Source: Scytalidium lignicola
Lineage: Eukaryota > Ascomycota > Leotiomycetes
Reading direction: 5' to 3'
NCBI GenBank assembly: GCA_002812745.2
Contig: NCSJ02000028.1
Span: forward strand, 163,721 to 227,720
DNA length: 64,000 nucleotides
In this document: piece by piece, positions 11,601 through 25,004 of the stretch
How positions within the stretch are numbered: position 1 is the stretch's first letter
How the letters are laid out: every line of letters starts with the position of its first letter
Position numbers and translations under genes: made by a program
Notes under the pieces: generated by a model
Told to the model about the DNA's origin: nothing
Seen by the model: only the letters and a program-made list of their open reading frames with translations
The model's database searches: none

Positions 11601-14600
11601 TTTGAGGCCGAATAACGGGCCGTGGCAAGCTATGTTATCGAAGCTGGATTACCGAATGAACTTTGGACGGGTCATCTGGAAGCAGATATATACACAACGG
11701 ATTAGAAGCCCGGACTGACATCTAGCAACAAGCCAGACGTCCTGTTGGAGACTAATATACGACGACAGGAAGTAGGTTTTTGTGTGATTTCTCCGCATCA
11801 GCCAATGCAGGCGTGCTTCCTCTGCAGCGATGGAAGGGAACGGCACAAACACCTTAGCTCGGTGCCACTGCTGCAGGGTCCCCTGTACGTTCACGTCGAG
11901 AGCTCTGGAAGTCAGCAAGCAACAACCTGTGGGAGTCGTCCCAGAGGGGCTGTGATGGGCGCGATAGACTGCTTGTTCACTGTCAACGGACCGTGCTGGG
12001 CGCCTGATTGGCGATCATCAAAGCTTGGCTTCAGGCCACTGACGGGCCTCCGGGCCATTCCTGCCCCTGTCCCCCTCGCTATCGATACGGTGGCACGCTC
12101 TTGTGTGATGGCTCGCAAAGCAACCTCCAGGCCACTGCAGAAGAGGATTATTGTCACACGGCGCATTGTGTCCATGGATTTCCTGATGCAGACTCAATCC
12201 GCAGGATCCGAGCCCTGTTGTCATTGGGCAGCAGGAATGTTTGGATACAGAATCACATCCGTCACACAGCATCGGACCACGGAGCCTCGCACGATCTCGT
12301 TATTGTACAAGTCCTGTACCATACTTGTCCTGTTGCTACCTCGCAATACCCTGCGCCGGTTGGTTAAAGGTGATAGCATTCGTAAAACTTCTCCACTGAA
12401 AACTCACACAACATGTGTTACAATAAAGCCAAGAAGCGATCTAGCACATAAGCATCATGAAAAGCATCTCAAAATCCCGAATTCCCAGCAATGTGGTTCG
12501 TCGCGTTCGGTGATGAACACCCCAATTGGTGGGATGGTTGCTCGAGAGGGGAGCAATGTGATGAAGCTGTGAGTGAAGCTTTGGCTGGGCGACTAAAGGG
12601 ACCTTCTCAGTGGCCGCCTCCTGCAAAGCCCCTGCACCGTTGATCACGACCAACTAACCACTTACGGCAACCAGCCCAAGAAAGCGAGCAGGCGAGGTGA
12701 CCGTCAGGCCATAACCAGGCATGCAAGGCTGCTTCCTCCCCGCTTCTCCTCCCCCAGACATGTCAAACTACAACCAAAGCCACCGTTACTTGCTCTTGGC
12801 TCACTTTCCAACAGATTTCTGCAAGATCACGCTATTGTCACAACGGCTTGGCCCGGTGAAGCTTTCCCAAGCGCTTGAGGCTTTTGAGAATCACTCCGTC
12901 ATGAGCTCAGGGGTTTCATCAGCGCTTGTATTGTCCTATATGGTAGTACTGAACTGTCCCAATGCTACGGGTGCTTCTCGTAAATGCACAACACACATGG
13001 GGGCCCTAACAAATTTCAATGTTGGTGTACATTGACAAGATTATTTTATTGCGCAGTTGACCACCAACTGTGCCACTCAAGGGGAGATCACGCTTGCCGC
13101 CGTGCAACATCTCATTCTGTACATCACCACTTGATAAATCGGCTCACTTTTATCCGCTGGGAATAACTTCAACTGAATGCATCCAAAGATCCACACAACA
13201 ACAATAATGATACTCTAAGTGTAAGTTGGATCGGCGCCAAAGTTTGTGACATGAGAATCCCCCAGAATTTTGTGAAGATAGCCGCCACTCTTGTAACGTG
13301 TGGGCTTTATTTATCAGAAGCCATCTCTAATCCTCTGGATTACCGAGTCCAATGCGGCGTCGAATGAAACAAGCCATTGGATCTTCCGTCACTCATGATG
13401 GCGAGGTTTCCAGCGTCAAAACCACATATTTTGCTTAGGATGGTAGTATTAGTAAAACAAGCCACTAATTTCCAAGTATGTGAAAGAACAGAGAAGCCAA
13501 GGCTGTTGACCTCAATAGATAAATCCTCATGACAAATTAAAAACTCTTTAATATAGTATGTGAGTACGGTACGATACTTCTGGAATGGAAGTAATCTATC
13601 GCCCAGCACTTATGAAATTATCAACTGAGATGATTCAATCCAAGGCGGCTACACTATTTGTACCTGTTCCTGCTGAATAACAATGAGAAAAACCCACGAG
13701 TTTTGTAATAGAAAATTACATTCCCTGTTGAATAATAGCGGGATGATTGAGGAAATGTAGAGAGTACTGTACAATCGAACTAAAAAGAGCAACCTCAGAA
13801 AATGAAAATGAGCAAATTTTTATAAAGCCAACGAAGAATATATTAGAATACGCAAAATAATATCTAATAGAGAACAACTATCATAATAACGGAGAAATGA
13901 AGTAGGATATATTTGTCTTTCTATCAAATGTAATAAGATCTTATACTACTTTACTCCCACCAAACTAAGCATACAGACTTCCTCGGTCTGAGATCTCGTC
14001 GAGAGTATATGAGATCCATCCTAAGAGGTTTACCTCCCCTGAAAACTAGAAAGCTTCATCTAAATTGTTTATTACTTGCCACCAATAAACGATAACTTTT
14101 GACTATTATGAATAACATACTCATGGTGAAGAACTTTGAAAACTGGCATCGCTAGCAACCTACAGGCTCGTCCGGGGGTTCTAACTAGAAATCGTAATGT
14201 AATCAGATTGCACGATAAACTAAAATTCGCGCTGGAATTTACTATGATTGAGATGATCTGATGATGACGCTATAGTAACAAGTCACAATTGTAGTATTCA
14301 TAAAAAGTGCTGATAAAAGTACTTCAGATGAAAATATGTAGACCATATGGATTGCTAAAAGCATATGTATTTCAAACATCATCTAAGAATATCAAAAGAG
14401 AGAGAAGAATGAGGGGGAAAAATGCAGTAAAATCCTAACGCTCCCTTAATAAACAGAAATCATAAATTCATCCAGTAACCCCATACAGTAAAACCAGAAA
14501 CACCCCATACCGTGTACCACCATATTAGGAATGCCAGCTTTTACATCATCCCCCTCCCTAAACGCCTCGCTATGTCACAACGACTTAAGGCTCACAAAAA

Positions 14601-14661
14601 TGAGCAAGAAGCAGATAGGGATTGACCACACCAACTCCCGAGAGAAATCTAGGTCTGAAGT
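11601..14661. other. gene-poor intergenic region
   Basis: About 3 kb. The part up to ~13.1 kb is of mixed composition and includes a 275-codon open frame (11745-12572) that I do not accept as a gene. From ~13.2 to 14.5 kb the DNA is strongly AT-rich with many stops in all frames. No repeat family, tRNA or domain-bearing fragment was recognised. Confidence 0.5.
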
Positions 14662-16250
14662 TTACCAGATAGTACTATTTGGACGGACTTTTGAACGCCG
14701 TGAATCCTGCGCCGTAGATTTCATCGCGTGGCCTGGCGATGCAGACTGAACTTGTGCTCGGATATCAGTATCTGAAATTGTTTTATCCTTTGCAGGGTCA
14801 GAGGTGACCAAAGCAGGCTCCGTTGATTCTGCATAGCTGTCTATATCCTGCGATATTGGTGATCGTGGCTGCTGTAGCTTTTGATGGCCCCCTAAAGTAG
14901 TCGAATTGAGTGCTTTGGGGGATTTATTCTCCTCAACATCACGGTCTTTTGAAGCAACGTACGACGTCGAGGAATGAGGATGGCTGGGCGAAAGAGATGG
15001 CGCGCCACTGTCTTTTATATCATCCATATCTGGGGTCGAACGAGAGAGCGATCCTGTATGGATGCTAGACTCCGAGTCTTTCGACTGTGCGGAGTTTGTC
15101 GAGACATCAGAAGCATTAGCGGCCGTCGAAGTTTCAGCTATTGGCGCTGAAACAAGCCTTGCATGTGGAGTATTTTCAGTGTCCACGATGAGAAGCTCTC
15201 TCTGTCCCCGACCTAATATCCCATACACTTTTACCTCGCCAGAATCAATACCAAGAACAGTGCTTGTCCCAGCATATACAGCATTGCCTTCAACTCCCGT
15301 TCGATTGGCAAAGACCACAACTATTTCGCCCTCAGTCTCACCTCGAATCAAGGGTTCAAGTCTTTTAAGCCAGTATGACAATGTATCCATGTCTGGGTCA
15401 TCTGGGCGTTCCCTTTGAACCTCGGGGCCGTCATAAGTGAGCCAGGCCATGGATAGAATGACAAGATTGGCTTCACAATCCAAAACATGGTAGGCAAATT
15501 CCCAGGCATTCCAAGGAGCTTCGAACTTATAAGGATTTAAGTCCATACAAATACCCATCGCGACGTCTCCCAGGCCGTCTATGTGATTGCCGTAAAACCC
15601 ACGCCCTTCCAGAGCCCATGTCTCATCTGTATAATACAGGAAAGATTTCCGATAATTCGCAATTACATCGCCAGCTTTGTTGACGGTGACAGCCGAATTG
15701 TAGTATTCTGGTGAGGTCGGCCACTTTTCATTAACATCCACCGTCTCGGGGTATCCAACAGTGACTACGCAATTATGCTTTAGCGCAGTAGTTTTTGCCC
15801 AGAGCGTGCTGATTCCTGCGGTCGTGGGTTCCAGAAAGGGACTGATTTCGCCCAAGGATTTGAAGTTGTATCCTATGACATGTCAGCGACATTGCTGGGA
15901 CTGATTATATGGAGTTAAAGGCTGGAAGGGATCGGCGAGGTGCGACACAGAGGTTTATGGTTTCTATTTCAATTGGAGCAAGAAACCATTTCGCCAGGAA
16001 ATCTACAACTGAGTAGCTGGTATGGATCCCTCATTCCTGCCTGTCTTATTCTTACCAGTAAAGGCCAACTCCGGCAACACCAAGAGATCCAGATCTTTCG
16101 GATCTGCTTTGTCGAGGATGGCATCAGCACGATTGAGATTATTATCAACGTCTCCAACCTCGGGCGCGAACTTGCTCTGAGATTAGTATCATGAATAATA
16201 ATGGCATAGGGGGTCCTGTGACAACTTACCTGGAGACATGCGATCCTCAT
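14662..16250 (-). CDS. NTA1: N-terminal Asn/Gln amidohydrolase (Nta1-type nitrilase)
   Basis: Three exons, 16230-16250, 16056-16176 and 14662-15872, predict 450 residues. The nitrilase fold carries its catalytic triad: Glu in LPELAFTGYNF, Lys in YRKSFLYYTDETWA and Cys in GICMDLNPYKF. The wording around the triad and the ExxR-like stretch after it match fungal Nta1 rather than general nitrilases. In yeast Nta1 deamidates N-terminal Asn and Gln to Asp and Glu so that they can be arginylated and recognised by the N-degron pathway. The first exon is only 21 bases. After the catalytic domain (about residue 285 onward) there is a long Ser/Thr/Asp/Pro-rich low-complexity tail without recognisable motif. 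The total length is close to yeast Nta1 (457), although the distribution differs. Confidence 0.88.
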
Positions 16251-19200
16251 ATCGCTATAAACAGGCGCGAGAATACTGCATAAAGGCGGATTTGGCGGGG
16301 TAAATATTGGAATGGGCAATGCTAAAGAGCGAAAACTTTAAGAAACTATGATAGACCTTAGGCAGAAAAGGGCAAAAGAAGACGGACAGAACTAGAACAA
16401 TCGACGGTTGGATTTCGTAACCAACATTCGAGGCCATGCGGGAATCCAACAACTACCGGATGGAGGGTGCATTTAACGGCACCGGTAGGATGGCTCAGTG
16501 TGGGTTCACAACTGGGGATGGCCCGCAGCGTGGCTCCTAGTGCGAAGAAGCCTTGGTGCCCCGTGCTCCGTCACTTGTATCTTGGGCCTCAGCGCTTAGT
16601 TGGCTTGATTTTCGCTTGGCCAGAGACTCTGAACCAGTCCCCAGCATCCATCACGTCCTTCATCCTACTAAAAGCAGAAAAATAGCTGCATGCGGCGAGT
16701 GTGAACGAATGTTTCGAAACGTGGCACAGCACAGAAACCCAATGATATTGCCTGGATTGCTTACGTCTTGTAGCACTCGGGAGGCACAGAACTGATGATG
16801 AAACTCGTCGAAATGCCCAATGTCAGCCACATGACCCCGTGAACTGTGAACTGCAACAGCTGTTAATTATACTGTGTATATGGATCTTGGAATTCGATTC
16901 GAGGTCGCTAGATTCCGGACTAATTTTCTCCCGGAGAGGGATCAACAACAGCATCTCCCCCTGTTCCTCTATATAACCGCCATGGAACCGGGTCACAACA
17001 GGTCGCTTGGCTAGCAGACATAGAACCTCAAACTATGTAACGACGACAGGCGCAGTCCCTTGGGCTGGCGGGACATTCATAATTATTGACAAGGCTCATG
17101 TTTGGGAAATCACAATTAGAGATCAGTTCTAGCCAGAAGGCTAGTTGGTATTGGTTTTGTGTCGAGGAAGATGGATGGCTCGGATTGTATATGGCGGAAA
17201 GAAGAGCATTCAAGCCTTACGGGTAGTTATTCATCATAAAGCTTGGGAGCATTTTCGTGCTGCAAAAGACATTCAAGCAGAGATTACTTACTACCGGTTG
17301 GTTGCAAGAGAGGATAGAGGAAATTTTATGTGAGTTTATAAAGGTGTAGATTTGTCGAGGAAAAGGTGGTTCCTTCAAGTCACCTTCTTCGCCACTTCCT
17401 AAGAAATCCCATATCAAACTCTCCCGCCGAAGCTGGCCTACAAGTCAGATGCACACGTAAAGAACAGTTAATGCAATGTAATCAACTCCATGCAATAGTC
17501 TCTCCTCATGAACTTGCCTTATCCCCCCTTCTCTATCCAAATAGACCCCGCGATTGAACTCATATCGATAATCTCAGATGCATGTAATCATTATCTTGCA
17601 GCTTGACTGCAAATGAGGAACGGGGATCTGTGCTCCAAACGCAAAGATTAAGGTGAGAGGACTGCAGGATACCATGACGTCCAAGTCAGACATAGATCGA
17701 CTTACCCGACGTGTTCTAGAAAGTACTCCCTACACAATGCATCTTTTAAGCTGTTGGAGGAGTAAGTTCCTAGGTGCACATCTTTGTCCTCTTAGCGCAT
17801 AGGTACTCGTGGTACCGGCACTAAAACCAAACCATCGACAATGAAGATCAATTGACCGAAGCAAAAGAAAAAGAAGACGGTGGCAATTTAACGTTCAACG
17901 ACCGTGCTTGGGACCTGCAGTAGCAAGAGGAGTGGAATCGCCAGGAATGCAAGGCTGACGAGGCTTGACAAACCTACACACATGGTTTAGAGCAGCACCT
18001 CGGTGCTTTGACCGGCGATAACTTCGGATGCGATATTAGCAGCATTGACATGAACTCTCTCCCTCAACCTTATTGCTATGATAAAGGGACCTCAAGGGAT
18101 CATATCGATAAGTTGCCGTTGCAACCATGAAGCTAATGATGATCGGACATTCCGTTCGGAGAAGTTTAGGGGACCTCTGTTCCCTGGATAAATTAGGGTT
18201 CAGTGATAGGGTTCGGATGCTAAGCCATATCGCGTGGAGACGTGACGCGTTGCGCGTTGTGGAGGAGGGAGAGCGGAGATTAAAAGGAAAAAGAGGAGAT
18301 CGAGACGGACGCTTCCGAAAGAATGAATTATTGATTTAACTGCACATGCTATTTGCTATTCTATAATTGTGTCGAGAAACTAACAGACTGGGAACCAATT
18401 GGTGGCGGTCTCATTTTGCTTTTGTGGGCTGGACAAGCAGAAGATGTCAATGCTTCTGGAGCTCGAGGATTAAATACTTGGGGTACCTGTTGGATGGATG
18501 GATAACTTTGCCCACTCCACTTCTGATCCGTGGCGTTTCTCTTCATTTGTGCCTTTCTGACTAAATAAGTTAGTTGAGGGACGAGAGAGATACGGGAAAG
18601 GATGTCTGTCCCGTGATATGAGCAGACGCGCTCCTCTTCCGGTACCGTCCATTTCGAAAGTACCCAGATCTGGATCTCTCCAAACTATTCTTCTCGATCA
18701 TCTTTAATCACACAGTACACTCGTTGATCTCCACAGGTCCCCCTTTTAATTCCAAGTTCGTATCTTGTGGCCCCGTTCATTCGCCACAGAGCCTTTGCAC
18801 CGCCGAATCGCAGACCGCTCTTCCACCAGATTGCTGCTCCTCCTCCTCGCTTCTGCAACAGACAGTTCTGCATGCACAACGCATCGCTGACACTGGTTCA
18901 AGGTCGAGGAGGCTGCATAATTATCTCCCCCCTTAGTCGTACAGACGACAGCGGCTCGTGAGGTACAGTTCTTGTGCAGCTGCACTCGAACCGTTGGATC
19001 TCGTCGCCCGAGAGACACTGTAGCCGTAGGCGACCCGACCCCGATTGTCGACACAGGGCAACGAGAGCCTACAGCTCTTCTCTTTCTTCTCTACGGCCTC
19101 ACTGTCTCTCTCTCTCTAACCTTTGCAGCCCATCTGCTGTCCACATTCGTTTTTCTTTTCTCTTCCCGACACTCATTGACGACTGCTTTCAATTGCTCGA

Positions 19201-19511
19201 TACCCTCCTTTTTACGACAATCTTGCGCAGTTTTTTGAATTGACTTTTTTACGGCAATTACGAACCGGAACCACACTCACTTTGCAATCTACGCCTCGAC
19301 GATAGCTTTTAGAACGGCTTCAGACAACAGCAAAAGCCTGCTTTATACGCACGAATTAATTCATAATTTTACCAATTGACTCTATCCCGACCCCCATCGA
19401 TACTCTTTCGAAGCCCTTTGTCTTACGAAGGGTTTAATGCACTGTGGATTGATCGCCTTTTAGATCTCATGGAATTCGATTACCGAGGGCCTTATTGAAC
19501 AAGCACCAAAA
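16251..19511. other. intergenic plus long 5' flank of serine-rich gene
   Basis: No gene could be supported from 16.25 to 18.6 kb. From ~18.66 kb to 19.5 kb the + strand becomes CT-rich, as in long fungal 5' leaders. A CTAAC at 19116-19120 followed by CTTTGCAG (ending 19128) has the form of a fungal branch site and 3' splice site, so a 5'-UTR intron is possible. Short upstream open frames occur here. Confidence 0.5.
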
Positions 19512-22255
19512 ATGTCCCGACCAGTTTCTCCAACTCGAAAGCCCTTGCACGAACGATCTCACTCCTTAACAAACGCACGAGCTGGTATACGTCTAGTTCC
19601 AAGTACTCCACCTAGACTACCAGCGCCAGGAATCAAAGATGATGTCTACTCACGAACCCCACTACCGACACATCCTTCGCACATCCTCTTACCTGGGAAA
19701 GTAAGCCAGGGGTTCGCCACAGATGTAGCGGTTTCACGAGTTACAAGATCGCGAGCCTCGACAAGCTCAGCCGTATTGTCTGTCTCAACAAAATCTCAGA
19801 CTCCTTCTGCCTCCAGTTCTGCGACGAACTCGCCTGTAGCCTCTCCTTCGCAGATTAGACCCTTGTCTCGGAAACGCAAACAGTCCGTTACCGTCCACCC
19901 AGACAAGACGTTCTCGCTCATTGAAGGTGACGAATCTGAGACGGGGGACAAAGAACAAAAATCCCCAGCGGCGTCACTTTCTAGTAAAAGCTCCTTCGGC
20001 GCCCTCGTTCCATCCGATGCAAGTAATACTCCACCGCAGCAGCGAATATCTTCCCTATCATGCATTACCGATTCGACCTTAACTAGCTCAGTTGCGCCTG
20101 CAACCCCCGCTTTGGGAAGCAAGAAGCCTATATCTGCAGATCCTATAACCAACTCACCTTGGAATTATCAACTTGTAGGAGGCATACGTAAGGTCCCTCC
20201 GAGTCCACACGAAAACCAAACATCTCCAGAACCCAACTCAGAGACCGAGGTGTTAGAACCTTCAAGTCCATTGGAACCAGTTACAGAGCAGGTGGACCAG
20301 TTGGATTCTTCTCAAGATTTGTCTGAAGATTTGTCTGAGAATCTTACTACGAAAGTGTCGACGGATTTATCTACAAAGCAATCCTTCCAATCTGCTGACA
20401 CAGCCACTACCATATCTGAAAATACCAATTATAAAGTCTACCCAATCGCATCTCACTCTGGCTCGACCATTAGGCCTGCGCCTCCCTCGTCAAGCAATTC
20501 GAATTACGAGATTCTTGCTGCATCATCTGCATCTGGATCTGTTATTTATAGACCTCGTGCCGCTGAGAACGAGAGCGAAGGCGACAGCGAGAACTATCAA
20601 CTCTATCCTTCCTCCTCGCCTCCTCTCTCCGAATCCGCCAGCCCCGAATTCCCACCAAGGGCAAAATATTCGCAGGAATCTTTGGTTGTGCCACCATTGA
20701 ACCCGAAACCAATAAAATATCGAAGATCCAACGAAAACTTGGGTTACTATAAATCGAGATCCAGAGAATCGCTCCGGACAGCGGGCTCCCTGGCTTCAAT
20801 CTCGACGGTTATAAGTCAGAAGGAAGCTTCTCAGGCCGTTTCAGCGACTCCTTCACTGATAGAATTGTCTGCTCTGAGATCTGCCAAAACATTGAATTCC
20901 GGGATAGATGCTTCGGACAGCAACAACCCACACGGATATCGTATGGAAGAGGCTCCTCATCAATGGAGCTCACAGTTGTCAACCGTGCCTTCTGTATCAG
21001 AGGAACCTTCCGAGAGGGGATCGGGGTATTGGTCTGAGAGGAGGAGCAGTGGCTTCGTCAGCAATCCAAGCCGCCACAGCGCACACGTCCTTAGCATAAG
21101 TTCATCTCTTGCGCCGGATGACATCCAGTCGCGGTTAGGAACTGCTTCTCCAGATACACCCATTCGACCTCTGGCTGTATTTCACCGACATGGACAACGC
21201 CAGCTAAGCACTTCCTCAGCTCACCTAGTTGCAGATCCAGATGAGCATGGAGACACCATTACAGATATGCAGGACTTGCGTTCATACTCATCCAGAACCC
21301 GCTTGTCTGGATTATACAACAATTCCAGTCCCTTAAATGTTGAGCGAACCTACACCATGCGATCAACTGGCAGTTCAAGGTCAAATAGTTTGGTCGGGCA
21401 GGCTCTGCCGACTTGGGCTAGGCTATACTATGGTAGTGGGGAGAGGAGATATTTATCGACTCCCGGAAGCTCTAGAAGCTCTAGCAGTGGAGACGAGAGT
21501 CGGCCAAGCAGTGCTTTTCAAAGCAGATCTCCTAGTATCGATCTCCCTGCAAACCTTTACAACCCACGACGGCGCCCTCGAGAAATGATCGAGCAACAAG
21601 ATGATAGACAGTCCACAGTCGGCTCTCTTGAAATCACACCTGTTCCACCTTCTCGAGATCCTTCCGAACAGCATTCCGAGCTACCTTCGGGACAAGAACG
21701 AAGGAATCCTGTCCGACGCCATCCAGGTTTCAGGACTTGGAGTATGTCAAGTATCTGGTCTCCGCATCTACGCTTGGATAAGAGAACAGTGAGGCGCAGT
21801 GTTTGGGAGCGCCCTCCATCAATGACTTGGTCAACTGAAGGTGGATGGTTTGGCCGTCGAAATGTTCAAATATTAATGTTTGTTTTTGGATTTCTTTGCC
21901 CACTTGGTAAGTTTTCAGAGCCACTCGAAGGAATGTTACTCTTCTAACTCTTTTATTCATTTAGCTTGGATAATTGCAGCTTTCTTACCTCTCCCTCCAA
22001 ATCCATTATTGAAGCTACAGGCACAGGCAACTAGTGAGGCTGATGTCTCTGATGATTATGCTCGCGTTTTTGGTCCCATGGATGAAGCTCGATACGAAAG
22101 TGCCAAATGGTGGCGAATTATGAATCGTTGGATATCTGTAATAGGCGTACTTGTGATTATCACTATTGTAAGTTCCCCTGGATTGCTCCTTAGGTGAGTG
22201 ACCTAACAAGGTGCAGATTGTCTTAGCCGTTTTGGGCACGACGAAAGGCTTATAA
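19512..22255 (+). CDS. serine-rich protein with C-terminal membrane segments
   Basis: Three exons, 19512-21906, 21965-22167 and 22217-22255, predict 878 residues. The first ~780 residues are low in complexity and dominated by Ser, Pro, Thr and Glu, with many short SRS/SSR patches suited to phosphorylation; it opens MSRPVSPTRKPLHERSHS. The conserved part is the C terminus: a first hydrophobic helix (VQILMFVFGFLCPLAWIIAA), an acidic loop with YARVFGPMDEARYESAKWW, and a second helix (WISVIGVLVIITIIVLAVLG) ending a few residues before the stop. A membrane-anchored cytoplasmic scaffold facing away from the lumen is a reasonable reading. The protein resembles entries named only 'serine-rich protein' in filamentous ascomycetes. 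Function unknown. Confidence 0.85.
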
Positions 22256-23144
22256 AAATGCTCGGTGACCACCGTCACCAACTTAAAATTCATCACCCTA
22301 TGGGGCACGACTATCATATACGCCTTGCCCCCTTGCGTTCTAATCTTATATTTGTTCAACTATTTATCGCCATCTACAGCCACAAATTCAGCCATTTTTT
22401 CATGCTCGGTCCTCTTATTTTTAGACCGCATCAGCTATCTAAGTAGGGACTACGATCCCACGACTACTTTAGATTAGCCTTCACGATTCCGAAAGNTTTT
22501 TTTCGTCTTCTCAAATCTATACCTATATACGACCTTGTAAAATTAGATGCCCCTTCTACGATTTAATGTATGAGCCGGACGACAGTAGTGTCANTTTTTT
22601 GTTTTCTTATTTTTCACGTCATGCAGCTTCCTGTTACGAATATGACGGATGGAAAATTATTTTTGTTGGCTTTTATACCTTGCTTGGAGAAGACAGGATC
22701 AAAATACCCTTTTCCATGCTATGCTTTTCCTTTTTCTTTCTCGTTCATCTTATCGATTAGGTTCGATACTGAGCATATATACCTTAGTTTAAAGTTAATT
22801 AGAGAGCTTTTGCTGAGACAGAGAATTCTATTTCTGGCTGTAGAGGATGCAATACAGTTGAACAAATCAAATAATTTAACCATCTTCATCTTAATCTTCA
22901 TGGAATTTGACTGCATGACAATACGGTGCTTGCTAAATATCAAGAGAAAACTATACATATCAGAACACGAGCATGCGAACAGAAGAGATCATTACAAGCA
23001 TTTCTATACCTACCCATCCAAGCGCCTTCTTCTCAACTTGACATACTCTTAAGATACAATGCAGCTACTTTAAAGACAATTGCTCATTCCGAACACGCCA
23101 CATCCCCAACACGCTTCAATTCTACAACAACACATTCACAATGT
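22256..23144. other. convergent intergenic region
   Basis: 3' flanks of two convergent genes. AT-rich with ambiguous bases at 22496 and 22594 beside T-runs. The open frames here change reading frame at the N and carry no recognisable domain. Confidence 0.5.
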
Positions 23145-25004
23145 CTATAGATCCTTCGTCTTCTCAGCAGGCAACGACTGGACCCTCTTAAATCCCATTT
23201 TCTGCATCGCTTCAATATCAGCCTTAACTTCCTTCATCATCTCGTTAAATTCTGTCGGATCGGGTGGCAATCCCAACACGGGTTCTTCTTCAGCCGTCTC
23301 TGATTTTATCTGCTCCTTCACTACTTTTTTCGCCTTATCAATTTCTCCAGCAGCTGTAGCAGCTCTCTGGTTCAACTGTCTTATCAACCACCCCTTCGCT
23401 GGACTTGCGAAGAAGGCCATACTCGCTGCTGTACCGATAATAGCATAAAAGTATACTCGTGACCAGACGAGGAAGCTGTCAGAGAGAGTCAGGAGAATAA
23501 ATGGTGCAGTAACGAATGAGAAGGCGAGTTGTGTGGTTAGCCAGGAGAAGATGTCATAGTATGGTTTGAGCGGTGTAGGTTGAGAGGTGCTGCCAGGTAC
23601 AAGGAAGAAAGGACGTAAGTAGCGTCGGAAATCTGTTGAGGTTAGGTACATATATCATAGATGGAATTAAATGAAGGTTGGGAGGCTAAGCGAGGGTTAA
23701 AAGTAAATCGTGACATACTCTTTGCTACTGTTTGGACAAAGCTGGCTAGGATAAAGGTGAGATAATAACCAGGATAGAATCCATGCCAGAAAGCACTTGT
23801 TGTAAACGTTGCCATGCTTGCTCGGAAGCCAGGCTTCTTGCCACGGGGAGTGACACGGAGGTATATGTAGTTTCGGAGCCAATTGTTGGTATTCATATTC
23901 CAGTTTCCAAGGAAAGCTCTGCTGTTTTGAGCAGTCTCGACACCCCATGGGCTTACGTTTTGCAACCTATCCCAGGACACCTTTCCAGTGATTGGGTCTA
24001 CTCCTTTGTATCCCATCCCAGAAAGAATACAGGCGCCCTCCGTCAAGGACCATACGCCATAGAATTTCGTCCGAGTAGTGACTAAAGACAAGTAAAGGAT
24101 GACTAGGCGTCGTAGAAATCCATAAGTCGGGAACGTGTCATTGGTTAAGGTGCTCGGCCCATACCAAGTAGACATCTTGAGGAACACAAATATCCATAAC
24201 AGACCACTGGCCGCTTTCCATGCTGCAGGGGTACCACTTCGGGGAATCTTCCTCTTTTTCCGCGTTGGTGGTTTCTTTGATGGATCTACTCCTGCAGGGA
24301 TTTCAAACATTGTAGTTTCAATCCATCTCTTGTAATCGACGTAGTCGAATGCCGGTCCAGCGAAGAGGGACGGGAAAAAAAGTACGTATCCTGCAAAATC
24401 GAGAGGGTTCGGTAGTGTCTTCAGGGCTCTCTCCTTCTGGTAATCAGACAAGTCCTTTTCAGGCAAGTATCCATCTGCAACGTTCCAGCAAAAGGCTGAA
24501 AGTTTCATAACTAATACCATTTGTGCACCCGTAATATCTATCAGCGAAGGATCGCCTATGAATTGGCGGGTAAGCTGATTGATTGACAGGTGGCCCATCA
24601 GAAAAACAAAACCGATCCATGGCATAAACGGGCCTTGAATATACTTTGCTATGCAGTATGCACCGATTGAACTTATCGCTAGTGTTCGCGCGCCGTCCCA
24701 TAAGTCGAAGAGGCCAACTAGATAAAATGTTGAGACACCAACTATGAAAAGGTTCTTGAGCGCTGGCTTGGCATCTGGGATTCGTTTGAGTACGCCAGCG
24801 AGAGGGTAGGACAGGAGGAAAGATGTGATGAGCTTGACTATTGTCTATAAGTACTATGTCTTGAGAGGAGTAGTGTTTCCTTACTTTCATCTGATGAGGC
24901 TCCCAAATTGCGAGCAACATATTGGAAGGCTATTGACGTCAGACGCGGCCGCTTTTAGTTTTTATTAGTGGTTCAGACTTACGGATATCAATGTATGGTA
25001 GCAT
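23145..25004 (-). CDS. ALE1: lysophospholipid acyltransferase, MBOAT family (Ale1-type)
   Basis: A polytopic ER enzyme that reacylates lysophospholipids with acyl-CoA. The start at 25004 gives a 22-base first exon (MLPYIDIP); small introns near 24940-24980 and 24850-24890 join to GASSDE and KLITSFLLSYPLAGVLKRIP. MBOAT hallmarks are the conserved Asn segment WNMNTNNWLRNYIYLRV and the catalytic His in SAFWHGFYPGYYLTF. A further intron near 23640-23720 joins QTVAKN to FRRYLRPFFLVPG, and the C-terminal exon holds several hydrophobic segments and a Lys/Glu-rich tail. The gene is divergent from VPS45 with 391 bases between start codons, so they may share a promoter. Identification with yeast Ale1/Slc4/Lpt1 and human LPCAT3/MBOAT1-type enzymes is strong at family level. 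Confidence 0.9.

Noticed and set aside
11745..12572. 275-codon open frame on the + strand
   Set aside because: No recognisable domain, no initiator context, uneven residue composition, and overlapping open frames in other phases and on the other strand; it looks like a chance frame in the balanced-composition part of the spacer.
18127..18339. 70-codon basic frame on the + strand
   Set aside because: No domain, no splice partner, and far from the next gene's leader.
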